Part shown: in pieces, positions 46,608 through 55,738 of the stretch
Numbering within the stretch: position 1 is the stretch's first letter
How the letters are laid out: every line of letters starts with the position of its first letter
Origin: DASYLJ01 sp964404165
Lineage (GTDB): Bacteria > Desulfobacterota > Binatia > DP-6
Direction of reading: 5' to 3'
DNA: 64,000 bases
Assembly: GCA_964404165.1 (NCBI GenBank)
Contig: CAYOIZ010000037.1
Span: forward strand, 1-64,000
The notes under the pieces: model-generated
What the model was told of the DNA's origin: nothing
The model's input: only the letters and a program-made list of their open reading frames with translations
Databases searched by the model: none
Program-made: the position numbers and the translations under genes

Positions 46608-47087
46608 TCAGCGCCGGATCGTCATGACCGCGATGACCGCGAGCAGCAGGATCATCGCCGCGATGAAGAAGCCCGAGAAGGTGCGGAACGCCGACACGTT
46701 CGAATCGACGCCGCCGACGTCGCCGCGGACGGCCTCGAGCTGTTGGCGGAGACTCGAGAGCTCGACGTAGAGCCCCTTCACCTCTTCGCGCAGCTTGCCG
46801 ACGTCGTCGTGCAGATCGGTGTGGCCGTCCTGGATCTCCGAGAACTTCTCGGGGAGCGCGTCGACCGACTCCTTCACGTGCCAGATCTGCTCGCCGGCCC
46901 ACTTCTGGGCGTCGGCGAGCTGGCGCAGCAGCGTCTCCAGCTCACTCAGGTCGGGTGCCGGGGGAGCGGGTTTGGCCGCGGCCGGCTTGGGTTTGCGGGC
47001 TGCGCCCGCCTCGGTCTGCGCCGACGCGACGCCGCCGCCCCAGAACAGCAGCAGGGCAAAGGCCAGCGCGAACACCCGTCGACTCAT
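46608..47087 (-). CDS. Exported coiled-coil protein with C-terminal membrane helix
   Basis: 159 residues. Signal peptide (cleavage near GVASAQ), a Lys/Pro/Ala-rich spacer (about 30-47), a predicted coiled coil (LSELETLLRQLADAQKW to LSSLRQQLEAVRGDVGG) and a C-terminal hydrophobic helix (GFFIAAMILLLAVIAVM) ending TIRR. Probably a periplasmic coiled coil anchored in the inner membrane at its end. No family recognised. It is followed on the same strand by nothing and lies 39 bases downstream of asnS, so it may be co-transcribed with it. Confidence 0.75.
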   Translation of the reverse strand: MSRRVFALAFALLLFWGGGVASAQTEAGAARKPKPAAAKPAPPAPDLSELETLLRQLADAQKWAGEQIWHVKESVDALPEKFSEIQDGHTDLHDDVGKLREEVKGLYVELSSLRQQLEAVRGDVGGVDSNVSAFRTFSGFFIAAMILLLAVIAVMTIRR

Positions 47088-47126
47088 GCGCGCGTCGTCT
47101 TATGTGCGGCCCTGTGGCCGGTCAAG

Positions 47127-48422
47127 TCAGGGCCGCAGGCGCTCGAGCATGCGCGGAAACGGGATGGTCTCGCGCACGTGGTGCAGCCCGCACACCCACG
47201 CGACGCAGCGCTCGATGCCCATGCCGAAGCCGGCGTGCGGCACCGAGCCGAAGCGGCGCAGGTCGAGATACCAGTCGAACGCCTCCTGTGGGAGCTGGTG
47301 CTCGGCGATCTTCGCCTCGAGCACGGCGAGGTCGTCCTCGCGCTGGCCGCCGCCGATGATCTCGCCGTAGCCCTCGGGCGCGAGCACGTCGACGCACAGC
47401 GCGACGCGCGCCTCGGCGGGATCGGCCTTCATGTAGAAGGCCTTCGCAGCCAGCGGGTAGCGGTGCACCATGACCGGACGATCGAACTCCTGCGACAAGG
47501 TGGTCTCGGCCTCGGCGCCAAGGTCGTCGCCCCAGGCGATGTCGATGCCCTTGGCGCGCAACCGTTCGATGGCCTCGGTGTAGGTGATGCGCGGGAAGGG
47601 CTTCACGATGCGGGCGAGGGCGTCGACGTCGCGCTCGAGCACGCGCAGCTCGGCGGCGCGCCGTTCCCGCACGCGGCCGACGACGTGGACGAGGAAATCC
47701 TCGGCGAGGTCCATGTCGTCGTCGAGGGTGGCGAACGCCATCTCGGGCTCGATCATCCAGAATTCGGTGAGGTGACGCCGCGTCTTCGACTTCTCGGCCC
47801 GGAACGTCGGACCGAAGACGTAGATCTTGCCGAAGGCCATCGCCCCGGCTTCGCCGTAGAGCTGCCCGCTCTGCGTGAGGTAGGCCGTCTCGCCGAAATA
47901 CTCGACGGGGAACAGCGTCGTCGTGCCTTCGCACGCGGCGGGCGTGAGGATGGGGGCGTCGAAGCCGAGGAAGCCGCGACCGTCGAGGAACTCGCGGCAG
48001 GCGCGGATGACCTCGGCGCGGATGCGCATGATGGCGTGCTGGCGCGACGACCGCAGCCAGAGGTGGCGGTGCTCGAGCAGGAAGCCGGTGCCGTGCTCCT
48101 TCGGCGAGATCGGAAACTCGGCCGTGGGCACGTGGACGACCGTCATGTCCTGCACGCCGAGCTCGAAGCCGATGGGGGCGCGGGCATCGGCGCGGATGGT
48201 GCCGGTCACCTGGAGCGAGGTCTCCTGCGGCAGATGGTCGGCCGCGGCGAACACCTCCGGCGTGACGTCGCGCTTCCCCATCACGCATTGGATGGTCCCC
48301 GTGCCGTCGCGCACCTGGAGGAAGTGCAGCTTACCGCTCGAGCGTCGCGCCGTCAGCCACCCGCGCAGGGTCACCACGGCGCCCTCGTGCTTGCCGACCT
48401 CCTCGACCGTCACCACCGCCAT
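47127..48422 (-). CDS. asnS: Asparaginyl-tRNA synthetase
   Basis: 431 residues, class IIb synthetase with N-terminal OB-fold (KHEGAVVTLRGWL to about residue 100). Motif 2 reads FGPTFRAEKSKTRRH followed by LTEFWMIEPEMA, diagnostic of AsnRS over AspRS; motif 3 is GFGMGIERCVAWV and the end is ETIPFPRMLERLRP. It charges tRNA-Asn with asparagine in the cytoplasm. Start ATG 48422 begins the OB-fold; a long upstream open frame on the same strand is the antisense of the acyl-CoA dehydrogenase. Having AsnS suggests Asn-tRNA is made directly, not only by transamidation. Confidence 0.95.
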   Translation of the reverse strand: MAVVTVEEVGKHEGAVVTLRGWLTARRSSGKLHFLQVRDGTGTIQCVMGKRDVTPEVFAAADHLPQETSLQVTGTIRADARAPIGFELGVQDMTVVHVPTAEFPISPKEHGTGFLLEHRHLWLRSSRQHAIMRIRAEVIRACREFLDGRGFLGFDAPILTPAACEGTTTLFPVEYFGETAYLTQSGQLYGEAGAMAFGKIYVFGPTFRAEKSKTRRHLTEFWMIEPEMAFATLDDDMDLAEDFLVHVVGRVRERRAAELRVLERDVDALARIVKPFPRITYTEAIERLRAKGIDIAWGDDLGAEAETTLSQEFDRPVMVHRYPLAAKAFYMKADPAEARVALCVDVLAPEGYGEIIGGGQREDDLAVLEAKIAEHQLPQEAFDWYLDLRRFGSVPHAGFGMGIERCVAWVCGLHHVRETIPFPRMLERLRP

Positions 48423-48503
48423 GGACCGTCCATAGCAGAAGGCCCGTCCCCGTGGCACGGCCCGGACCACTCGGCTATGGTCCGCCGCCGGAGGAGATTT
48501 CCC

Positions 48504-49643
48504 ATGCTGGGCTTCACGCTGAACGAGGAGCAGGAGGCGTTCCGCCTCGCCGTCCGCAGCTTCGCCGAGAAGGCGCTGGCGCCGCGCGTCGAGGAGCTCG
48601 AGGCGACGGAGACCTTCCCGCTCGATCTGTTCCGCGAGCTCGGCCGGCTCGGCTATCTCGGCGTGGGCTACCCCGAGGAGTACGGCGGCAGCGGCGGCGA
48701 CATGGTGATGCGCTGCCTCCTCATCGAGGAGATCGCGCGCATCAATTGCGGCTTCGCGGCGGCGCTCCTGGCGCACGTCGGGCTCGGGTGCATCCCGCTC
48801 CTCAAGTTCGGCACCGAGGAGCAGAAGCGCGACTACCTGGTCCCCGCCATCCGCGGCGAGAAGCTCGGCTGCTGGGGGCTGTCGGAGCCGAACTCCGGCT
48901 CCGACGCCGCGTCGATCCGCACCACCGCCGAGCGTCGCGGCGACAACTACGTCATCAACGGCTCGAAGATGTTCATCACCAACGGCACGATCGCCGACTA
49001 CTGCGTGATCGCGGCGTACACCGACCGCACGCAGCGCGGGAACGGCATCAGCACCTTCGTCGTCGACACCAAAACTCCCGGCTTCGTCGTCTCGCGCAAG
49101 CTCAAGAAGACCGGCCATCACACCTCGGAGACGGCGGCGCTCACCTTCGAGGACCTGACGGTGCCGGCGTCGTGTCTGCTCGGCGGCGTCGAGGGCGGCT
49201 TCAAGCAGGTGACGGGCACGCTCGAGGGTGGTCGCGTCACGCACGCGGCGCGCTCCGTCGGCGTCAGCCAGGCGGCGCTCGAGGCCGCGCTCGCCTACGC
49301 CAAGGAACGCGAGCAGTTCGGCCAGAAGATCGCCAAGTTCCAGGCCATCAAGTTCAAGCTGGCGCACATGGCCATGGAGGTCGAGACGGCGCGCACCGCG
49401 ATGTGGCGCGCGGCGGTGCTGTTCGACCAGGGTCCGTGCATGCGCGAGGCGGCCATGGCGAAGCTCTTCTGCTCCGAGGTGGCGCAGCGGGTGACGTGGG
49501 AGGCGATGCAGATCTTCGGCGGCTACGGCTACATCACCGAGTTCCCCGTCGAGCGCTTCTGGCGCGATGCACGCCTGATGACGATCACCGAGGGGACGTC
49601 GGAGATCCAGATGATCATCATCGCGCGCGAGCTCGGTCTCTGA
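48504..49643 (+). CDS. Acyl-CoA dehydrogenase (short/medium-chain type)
   Basis: 379 residues, standard length. FAD acyl-CoA dehydrogenase motifs: GLSEPNSGSDAASIRTTA, GSKMFITNGTIADY, QFGQKIAKFQAIKFKLA, QIFGGYGYITEFPVER and TITEGTSEIQ with the catalytic Glu (about residue 365). ATG follows GGAGGAGATTTCCC. It is divergent from asnS and followed by a HAD hydrolase 9 bases later and SppA 34 bases after that. First step of beta-oxidation of straight or branched acyl-CoA; chain length not readable. Confidence 0.95.
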   Translation: MLGFTLNEEQEAFRLAVRSFAEKALAPRVEELEATETFPLDLFRELGRLGYLGVGYPEEYGGSGGDMVMRCLLIEEIARINCGFAAALLAHVGLGCIPLLKFGTEEQKRDYLVPAIRGEKLGCWGLSEPNSGSDAASIRTTAERRGDNYVINGSKMFITNGTIADYCVIAAYTDRTQRGNGISTFVVDTKTPGFVVSRKLKKTGHHTSETAALTFEDLTVPASCLLGGVEGGFKQVTGTLEGGRVTHAARSVGVSQAALEAALAYAKEREQFGQKIAKFQAIKFKLAHMAMEVETARTAMWRAAVLFDQGPCMREAAMAKLFCSEVAQRVTWEAMQIFGGYGYITEFPVERFWRDARLMTITEGTSEIQMIIIARELGL

Positions 49644-49652
49644 CGCGACGCA

Positions 49653-50357
49653 ATGGTTGACGTCGTGCGGCCCACCGTATTGCTGTTCGACATCGATGGG
49701 ACGCTCGTCAGCGCGGGGGGTGCCGGTCGGCGCGCCATCGAGCGGGCGTTCGCGACGCACCTCGGGACCGGCGGTGACGTCTTCGGCGACGTCATGTTCG
49801 CCGGCATGACCGACCCGCTCATCGTCCGCACCGGCCTCGGCATCGTCGGACGTGACGTCGCGCCCGATCTGGTCGAGGCCATCCTGGCGACGTATCTCGA
49901 GGCCCTCGCCGACGAGCTGCCGCGCGCCGACCAGTACAAGCTCTATCCCGGCGTGCCCGAGCTCCTGGCGTCCGTTGGCGGGAGGCCGCGCGTGGCGGTG
50001 GGGCTCGGCACGGGCAACCTGGAACAGGGCGCGCGCATCAAGCTCGCGCGTGGCGGGATCGACGGGCACTTCGCGTTCGGCGGGTTCGGCTCCGATCACG
50101 AGGAGCGCGCGGAGATCATCCGCATCGGCGCCGCACGCGGCGCGGCGGCACTCGGCGCGGGACGCGACGATTGTCGCGTCGTCGTCATCGGCGACTCGCT
50201 GCGCGACGTCGAGGCAGCGCTGGCGGCGGGTGCCGAGTGCCTGGCCGTCGCCACCAGCAGCACGTCGCCAGACGCGCTGCGCCGCGCCGGCGCCACGCGG
50301 GTCGTGCCCGACCTGACCGTGCCCGACGTCCTGCCAGTACTGCTCGGCGGGACCTGA
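49653..50357 (+). CDS. HAD-family phosphatase
   Basis: 234 residues. HAD motif I LLFDIDGTL (nucleophile Asp and acid Asp), motif II in VGLGTGN, a Lys/Arg region ARIKLARGG and motif IV VVIGDSLRDVEAALAAGA. The helical cap between motif I and II is phosphoglycolate phosphatase-like. Start: ATG 49653 after the acyl-CoA dehydrogenase stop by 9 bases. Likely dephosphorylates a small phospho-compound; phosphoglycolate is the default guess only. Confidence 0.9.
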   Translation: MVDVVRPTVLLFDIDGTLVSAGGAGRRAIERAFATHLGTGGDVFGDVMFAGMTDPLIVRTGLGIVGRDVAPDLVEAILATYLEALADELPRADQYKLYPGVPELLASVGGRPRVAVGLGTGNLEQGARIKLARGGIDGHFAFGGFGSDHEERAEIIRIGAARGAAALGAGRDDCRVVVIGDSLRDVEAALAAGAECLAVATSSTSPDALRRAGATRVVPDLTVPDVLPVLLGGT

Positions 50358-50391
50358 GCGCTCGCTCGCAGAAGATCCACGGAGGGATCGG

Positions 50392-52164
50392 ATGAAGAAA
50401 GCCATCACGCGCATGTTCACCAGCCTCGGGGCGATGGTGGCGCTCGCGCTCGTTCTGGGATTCAGCGTCCGCCTGCTGCGCGCCGGCCACGTCGACGAGC
50501 GCACCGTGCTCGAGATCGACTTCGATCAGCCGCTGGTCGAGTACGTGCCCGACGACCCGGTGGCCGGCGTGCTGCAGGGCCGCATGGCCCGGGTGCACGA
50601 CGTGCTGGAGGCGCTCGAGCGGGGCGCCGCCGACGAGCGCGTGGTGGCGCTCGTCGCCCGCGTCGGCGCCGCGCCGATGGGGCTCGCCCGCATCCAGGAG
50701 CTGCGTGACGCGGTGATCGCCTTCCGCGCCTCGGGCAAGCCGGCGATCGCGTATTCGCTGAGCTTCGGCGAGTTCTCGGCGGGCAACGGCTCGTACTACC
50801 TGGCCACGGCGTTCGACGAGATCTACCTGCAGCCGTCCGGCGACGTCGGGCTCACCGGGCTCATCGTCGAGTCGCCGTTCCTCCGCGGCGCGCTCGACAA
50901 GCTCGGTGTCGTGCCGCGCATGGATCATCGTCGCGAGTACAAGAACGCGATGAACATCTTCACCGAGAAGGGGTTCACGCCGGCGCACCGCGAGGCGGCG
51001 ACGCGCGTCATGGATTCGCAGTTCGGGCAGATCGTGCGCGGCATCGCCGAGGCGCGCGACGTGTCCGAGGACCGGCTGCGCACGCTCATCGACGGCGGCC
51101 CGCTGTCGGCCGAGCAGGCGCTCGACGCCAAGCTGGTCGACGGACTCGCGTATCGCGACGAGGCGTGGACGAAGCTCGAGGCGAAGGTCGGGGAGAAGCC
51201 GGTGCGGCTCTCGGTCCTGAGCTACCTGCAGCGCGTGCGACCGCGCCACGGCGACGGTGAGACGATCGCGCTCATCTACGGTGTCGGCGGCGTGCGCCGC
51301 GGCGACAGCGCCCTGGACCCCGTGACCGGCGAGCAGGTCATGGGCGCCGACAGCGTGACGGCGGCGCTGCGGGCGGCGATCGACGACGAGAGCGTGCGCG
51401 CCATCCTCTTCCGCGTCGACAGCCCGGGTGGATCGTACGTGGCGTCGGATACGATCTGGCGCGAGGTGGTGCGGGCGAAGGCGGCGGGCAAGCCCGTCGT
51501 CGTGTCGATGGCCGACGTCGCGGGTTCGGGCGGCTACTTCGTGGCCATCCCCGCCGACAAGATCGTCGCGCAGCCGGGGACGATCACCGGCTCCATCGGC
51601 GTGCTCGGCGGCAAGATGGTGACCGAGGCCATGTGGGAGAAGATCGGCGTCAACTGGCAGGAGGTGCACACCAGCACCAACGGCACCATGTGGACGACGT
51701 CCACCGACTACACGCCGGCGGAGTGGGAGCGCTTCCAGGCGTCGCTCGACCGCATCTACCGCGACTTCACCACCAAGGTGTCCGAGGGCCGCAAGCTGCC
51801 GATGGACAAGGTGCTCGAGATCGCGCGCGGCCGCATCTGGACCGGCGAGGACGCGCTCGGCATCGGCCTGGTCGACGCGCTCGGCGGCTTCCCGACGGCC
51901 GTCGCGCTGGCGAAGGAGGCGGCGGGCATTCCCGCGGCCGACCCCGTGCACCTCGAGACGTTCCCGCCCGCGAAGAGCCTGCTGCAGACGGTGTTGGCGC
52001 GATTCGTCGGGACGCCCGACAGCGAGGAGTACGACGCGCCGGTCACGGTGGCGCTCCGCCGTGTGATGGACGTCACCGCGCCGCTGGCCCACGTCGCGCG
52101 CGAGGTGGGCCTCCTGGCGCAGCCCGGCGTGCTGACGATGGGATTCGAGGCGGGGCAGCCGTAG
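50392..52164 (+). CDS. sppA: Signal peptide peptidase SppA, 67-kDa type
   Basis: 590 residues, the long form with two repeated ClpP-like domains as in E. coli SppA (618). One N-terminal membrane helix (about 10-30), the bulk periplasmic. The catalytic dyad is split: Lys in HRREYKNAMN (first half, about residue 183) and Ser in ADVAGSGGYFVAIP (second half, about residue 379). It degrades cleaved signal peptides in the membrane. GGAGGGATCGG precedes ATG 50392. Follows the HAD gene by 34 bases, likely one transcript with the acyl-CoA dehydrogenase. Confidence 0.95.
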   Translation: MKKAITRMFTSLGAMVALALVLGFSVRLLRAGHVDERTVLEIDFDQPLVEYVPDDPVAGVLQGRMARVHDVLEALERGAADERVVALVARVGAAPMGLARIQELRDAVIAFRASGKPAIAYSLSFGEFSAGNGSYYLATAFDEIYLQPSGDVGLTGLIVESPFLRGALDKLGVVPRMDHRREYKNAMNIFTEKGFTPAHREAATRVMDSQFGQIVRGIAEARDVSEDRLRTLIDGGPLSAEQALDAKLVDGLAYRDEAWTKLEAKVGEKPVRLSVLSYLQRVRPRHGDGETIALIYGVGGVRRGDSALDPVTGEQVMGADSVTAALRAAIDDESVRAILFRVDSPGGSYVASDTIWREVVRAKAAGKPVVVSMADVAGSGGYFVAIPADKIVAQPGTITGSIGVLGGKMVTEAMWEKIGVNWQEVHTSTNGTMWTTSTDYTPAEWERFQASLDRIYRDFTTKVSEGRKLPMDKVLEIARGRIWTGEDALGIGLVDALGGFPTAVALAKEAAGIPAADPVHLETFPPAKSLLQTVLARFVGTPDSEEYDAPVTVALRRVMDVTAPLAHVAREVGLLAQPGVLTMGFEAGQP

Positions 52165-52228
52165 CTCCTGGCGAGTCCATCCGGAGGTGGGATGTCCTCG
52201 TCGTCGTCGCTCGGGTAGTCCATCCGGC

Positions 52229-52960
52229 ATGACCATCCGCATCGACCGCGTCGTCATCACGGGTGCCGGCAGCGGGATCGGCCTCGATCTCGCGCGGCGG
52301 TTCCTCGCCGAGGGTGCTCGGCTCGTCATCAATGGCCGCGACGCCGGCAAGCTCGAGAGGGCGCGGCGCAGCCTGGACGCCGGCGATCGCGTCATCGCCG
52401 TCGCCGGACACGTCGGTGATCCGGCGACCGCCCGCGCCGTCGCGGCGGCGGCGCGCGAGCGGCTGGGTGGGGTGGACGTCCTCGTCAACAACGCCGGCAT
52501 CTTCCGGTCGAAGCCCTTCCTCGAGACGACGGAGGCCGACCTCGACGACTTCTACCGGACGAATCTGAAGGGCACGTACCTGATGACCCAGGCCGTGGTC
52601 CCGCTCATGATCGAGGGTGGCGGCGGCTCGGTCATCAACGTCGGGACCGTGTTGGTCCAGCAGGCCATGACCTCGACGCCGGTGTCGGCGGCCATGGCGA
52701 GCAAGGGCGGCGTCCATGCCCTCACGGTCTCGCTCGCCGCGGAGCTGGCACCCCACGGCATCCGCGTGAACACGCTCGCACCCGGCACCATCCGGACGCC
52801 GCTCATCGGCGACGGCGCCGATGCGATGGCGGGCATCCATCCGCTCGGGCGCATCGGCGAGGTGCAGGATACGTCGGATGCCGCGTTGTTCCTGGCGCGG
52901 GCGGGATTCGTGACCGGCACGACGCTCGACGTCGACGGGGGCTACGCGCATGGGCGCTGA
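52229..52960 (+). CDS. SDR-family protein lacking the catalytic Tyr
   Basis: 243 residues from ATG 52229 (ATG 52187 gives an Arg-rich extension unlike SDRs). TGAGSGIGLDLA (nucleotide binding) and NNAGIF are normal. At the active site the usual YxxxK is AMASK: Lys is kept, Tyr is Ala; the preceding VGTVLVQQ also lacks the usual Ser. The end (VTGTTLDVDGGYAHG) is typical. It may bind NAD(P)(H) but have changed or lost redox chemistry. Overlaps the small DUF1330-like gene by 11 bases, so the two are probably linked in function. Confidence 0.9.
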   Translation: MTIRIDRVVITGAGSGIGLDLARRFLAEGARLVINGRDAGKLERARRSLDAGDRVIAVAGHVGDPATARAVAAAARERLGGVDVLVNNAGIFRSKPFLETTEADLDDFYRTNLKGTYLMTQAVVPLMIEGGGGSVINVGTVLVQQAMTSTPVSAAMASKGGVHALTVSLAAELAPHGIRVNTLAPGTIRTPLIGDGADAMAGIHPLGRIGEVQDTSDAALFLARAGFVTGTTLDVDGGYAHGR

Positions 52961-53270
52961 GACCGCGCGCCACGTGCGGCTGGTGGGTCTCGAGGTGACC
53001 GACGACGCCTCGTACGCACGCTACCGCGCCGCGATGACGCCGATCCTCACGTCCTACGGCGGCGCGTTCGGCGTCGATCTCGTGGTGGGCCGGGTGCTCC
53101 TGGGCGACGCGCGCATCAATCGCGTCTTCACGCTGTCGTTCCCCGACCGCGCCACCCAGGAGCGCTTCTTCGCGGACGAGCGCTATCTCGCCGTGCGTCG
53201 CGAGTTCTTCGCGCCCGCGGTCGGGCACGTGGCGACGCTCGCCGAGTTCGACGAGCCCGTCAGCCGATGA
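52950..53270 (+). CDS. Small DUF1330/dimeric alpha-beta barrel-like protein
   Basis: 106 residues. Resembles the DUF1330/EthD-like ferredoxin fold: LVGLEVTDDASYARYRAAM, ILTSYGGAFGVD, FTLSFPDRATQERFFADERY. These small proteins are dimeric and mostly uncharacterised. It starts inside the last codons of the SDR gene (11-base overlap) and its 3' end overlaps the convergent cupin gene by 11 bases. A substrate-binding or isomerising partner to the atypical SDR is possible. Confidence 0.82.
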   Translation: MGAETARHVRLVGLEVTDDASYARYRAAMTPILTSYGGAFGVDLVVGRVLLGDARINRVFTLSFPDRATQERFFADERYLAVRREFFAPAVGHVATLAEFDEPVSR

Positions 53271-53724
53271 CGACGTCGGGCTTCGGCAGCCCCGCCGCCG
53301 CGGCGCCCGCCAGGTAGAAGTTCAGCACGAGCTGGGCGTCGATCACCATCTCGACGTTGCCGTTGGCGTCGAGGTTGAGATTGGCGCCCCAGATGGCGAA
53401 CCACACCTCGGTGGGCTCGGTGTTCGTCGCCGGCACCTGGAGCGTGTGCACCGAGCCGGCGGGCTCGTAGAGGAACGAGCCGGGCACGTTGGCGAAGTCG
53501 GACTCGCGATAGTGCCACGAGCCGCGGGTGGTGAAGGCGTAGACGCTGCCGGTGTGCTTGTGCGTCTGCACGTGGGCGCCGGGGGCGAAGCGGTTGCGGA
53601 TGACCCAGAGGCCCTCCTCGATCTTCACCTGCAGCACCTTGATCTCGATACCGTCGCCGAGATCGACGTACGGCAGGCTGTCGTCGGCACGATGGATGGC
53701 GGAGGGGATGGCGTCGATGCCCAT
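53260..53724 (-). CDS. Cupin protein, 2,4'-dihydroxyacetophenone dioxygenase-like
   Basis: 154 residues, single cupin. First metal motif PGAHVQTHKHTGSVYAF has the His pair, second motif is GSVHTLQV; RGSWHYRE lies between. Sequence and length resemble the 2,4'-dihydroxyacetophenone dioxygenase-like cupins that cleave C-C bonds with Fe. Substrate unknown. Start ATG 53724. It is divergent from a TetR gene 136 bases away, a possible regulator, and a perfect TTGACA (53779-53784) lies in that gap on the plus strand. Confidence 0.82.
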   Translation of the reverse strand: MGIDAIPSAIHRADDSLPYVDLGDGIEIKVLQVKIEEGLWVIRNRFAPGAHVQTHKHTGSVYAFTTRGSWHYRESDFANVPGSFLYEPAGSVHTLQVPATNTEPTEVWFAIWGANLNLDANGNVEMVIDAQLVLNFYLAGAAAAGLPKPDVVIG

Positions 53725-53860
53725 GAGCGGCGATCTAGCGCGTCGCGCGGAGTCGTGTCGAGACGTGCGGCGACGAACTTGACAGGCCCGTCATGATTCT
53801 GGGACACCGGCGCGCGCCGTGCTGGCGGCCCCCCGGCGATTCGAGGCATAGAACGTGGAC

Positions 53861-54532
53861 ATGACCGCACTGCTCCGGCTTCCGGGCGACGGGAAGCGCG
53901 AGCGCAACAAGGCGCAGAACCGGGCCGAGATCCTGACCGCGGCGCGCCAGGTCTTCAGCGAGCTCGGCTACGGCGCCGCCAGCATCCGCGACATCATCCG
54001 CCGGACGCGGCTCGCCGCGGGGACGTTCTACAACTACTTCCCCGACAAGGAGTCGATCTTCCGTACCCTCATCGAGGACAGCGCGCGCCAGCTACGGGCA
54101 CGCGTCCGCGGTGCGCGCGATCGGGCCACGACCCTCGAGGAGTTCGTCGGCGGCGCGTACCGCGCCTACTTCGCCTTCGTCGCCGACGACCGCATGGCCT
54201 TCGAGATGCTGCGACGGAACGACGGCGCCATGCGCGCGCTGCTGCAGGAGCCGACGCTCATGGCCAGCGTCGACGAGCTGCGCGAGGATCTCGACGCCGC
54301 GGTGGCCCGCGGCGATCTGCCTCCCGTCGACCTCGACTACCTCGCCGGCGCCATGTCCGGCGTCGCCTTCGAGGTGGCGGTGCGCATGGTCGACCGCCAG
54401 CCCGTCGACGTCGACGGCGCCACCGACTTCGCCACCCGGCTCTTCCTCGGCGGCATCGCCCGGCTGAAGGATCCCGTCCGCCCGACCCGTTCCGCCCGCC
54501 GTCCGGCCCAGACCCGACGTCCCCGACGATAG
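53861..54532 (+). CDS. TetR-family transcriptional regulator
   Basis: 223 residues from ATG 53861 (GTG 53855 possible). TetR helix-turn-helix: NRAEILTAARQVFSELGYGA, SIRDIIRRTRLAAGTFYNYF, then PDKESIFRTLIED. The C-terminal ligand domain covers ~80-205, with a basic tail (RPTRSARRPAQTRRPRR). It sits 8 bases before an acyl-CoA dehydrogenase gene on the same strand, so it most likely controls that gene and perhaps the divergent cupin. Ligand probably an acyl-CoA, by analogy with other beta-oxidation TetR regulators. Confidence 0.92.
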   Translation: MTALLRLPGDGKRERNKAQNRAEILTAARQVFSELGYGAASIRDIIRRTRLAAGTFYNYFPDKESIFRTLIEDSARQLRARVRGARDRATTLEEFVGGAYRAYFAFVADDRMAFEMLRRNDGAMRALLQEPTLMASVDELREDLDAAVARGDLPPVDLDYLAGAMSGVAFEVAVRMVDRQPVDVDGATDFATRLFLGGIARLKDPVRPTRSARRPAQTRRPRR

Positions 54533-54540
54533 GAGCTCCC

Positions 54541-55689
54541 ATGCGACGCGACATCTTCACCGAGGAACACGAGCTGTTCCGCCAGCAGGTCCGCAAGTTC
54601 TGCGAGCGCGAGGTGGCGCCGAAGGTGGCGGGGTGGAACGCCAAGGGCATGAGCGACCGCGACACGTGGCGGCGCGCCGGTGAAGAAGGGCTGCTCGGCG
54701 TCTGCGTGCCGCCCGAGTACGGCGGCGCCGGCGCCGACTTCCTCTACGCGGCCATCGTCAACGAGGAGCTGGCCCGCATCCGGGCGCACGGCATGATGGC
54801 GTCGCTGCATTCCGACATCTGCCTGCCGTACCTCCTCGAGTGGGGTACCGACGCCCAGAAGCAGCGGTACGTGCCGGGCGCCGCCAGCGGCGAGATCCTG
54901 ATGGGCATCGCCATGACCGAGCCCGGCACGGGCTCCGATCTCGCGAACGTCACGACCACCGCGCGCCGCGACGGCGACACCTACGTGCTGAACGGCGCCA
55001 AGACGTTCATCTCGAACGGTCAGATCGGCGATCTCTTCGTCGTCGTGTGCAAGACCGACACGGCGGCGCGTCCGCCGCATGCGGGCATCAGTCTCGTGCT
55101 GGTCGAGGCGACGACGCCCGGCTTCGTGCGCGGCAAGAAGCTCGACAAGCTCGGGCTGCGCGGCCAGGACACCAGCGAGCTCTTCTTCGAGGACTGCCGC
55201 GTGCCGGTGGCGAACCTGCTCGGCCAGGAGGGCCAGGGCTTCAAGATGCTGATGCAGAAGCTCCAGCAGGAGCGGCTCGTCATCGCGGTCACGTCGGTGG
55301 CGTCGTGCCGGCGCGCGCTCGACGACACCATGACCTACGTGAAGCAGCGGCACGCCTTCGGGAAGCCGATCGCGTCGTTCCAGAACACGCAGTTCAAGCT
55401 CGCCGAGCTCGCCACCGAGGTCGAGGTGGGGCAGGCGTTCGTCGACAAGCTGCTGGTGGCCCACGTCCGTGGCGACGACATCGTCACCGAGGTCAGCATG
55501 GCGAAGTGGTGGACGACCGACCTCCAGAAGCGGCTCACGAGCGAGTGCGTCCAGCTCCACGGCGGCTACGGCTTCATGCTGGAGACCCCCATTTCCGAGG
55601 ACTATGCCGACGCGGCCGTGCAGTCGATCTATGCCGGGACCAACGAAATCATGAAGGTCATCATCTCCCGGCGCCTCGGCCTGGGCTGA
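54541..55689 (+). CDS. Acyl-CoA dehydrogenase, long-chain (LCAD) type
   Basis: 382 residues. AMTEPGTGSDLANVTTTA, GAKTFISNGQIGDLF, HAFGKPIASFQNTQFKLAEL, QLHGGYGFMLETP. The position of the MCAD catalytic Glu reads YAGTNEIM (Ala), as in LCAD/IVD-type enzymes; the base is then likely the Glu of QQERLVIA (about residue 244). So it belongs to the long-chain or branched subgroup. ATG follows AGGAGCTCCC, 8 bases after the TetR gene. Confidence 0.94.
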   Translation: MRRDIFTEEHELFRQQVRKFCEREVAPKVAGWNAKGMSDRDTWRRAGEEGLLGVCVPPEYGGAGADFLYAAIVNEELARIRAHGMMASLHSDICLPYLLEWGTDAQKQRYVPGAASGEILMGIAMTEPGTGSDLANVTTTARRDGDTYVLNGAKTFISNGQIGDLFVVVCKTDTAARPPHAGISLVLVEATTPGFVRGKKLDKLGLRGQDTSELFFEDCRVPVANLLGQEGQGFKMLMQKLQQERLVIAVTSVASCRRALDDTMTYVKQRHAFGKPIASFQNTQFKLAELATEVEVGQAFVDKLLVAHVRGDDIVTEVSMAKWWTTDLQKRLTSECVQLHGGYGFMLETPISEDYADAAVQSIYAGTNEIMKVIISRRLGLG

Positions 55690-55725
55690 CGGGGGGGGTG
55701 GGTCGCACGTCATGGGGACCGGGGC

Positions 55726-55731
55726 TATACT
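55726..55731 (+). promoter_or_regulatory. -10 box implying a leaderless lipoprotein transcript
   Basis: TATACT ends eight bases before the ATG at 55739, so transcription should begin at or next to the start codon. No Shine-Dalgarno is present, consistent with a leaderless mRNA. The -35 region (GTCGCA at 18 bases) is weak. Confidence 0.45.
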
Positions 55732-55738
55732 GCGCGGC

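Noticed and set aside
44892..48503. N-terminal extension of the acyl-CoA dehydrogenase at 48504 by ~1200 codons
   Set aside because: It overlaps the PhyH, YciI and asnS genes in other frames and lacks domain content; the real start has a strong Shine-Dalgarno.
48423..50504. N-terminal extension of asnS by ~690 codons on the minus strand
   Set aside because: The extension is antisense of an acyl-CoA dehydrogenase and a HAD gene and carries no synthetase sequence; the OB-fold starts at ATG 48422.
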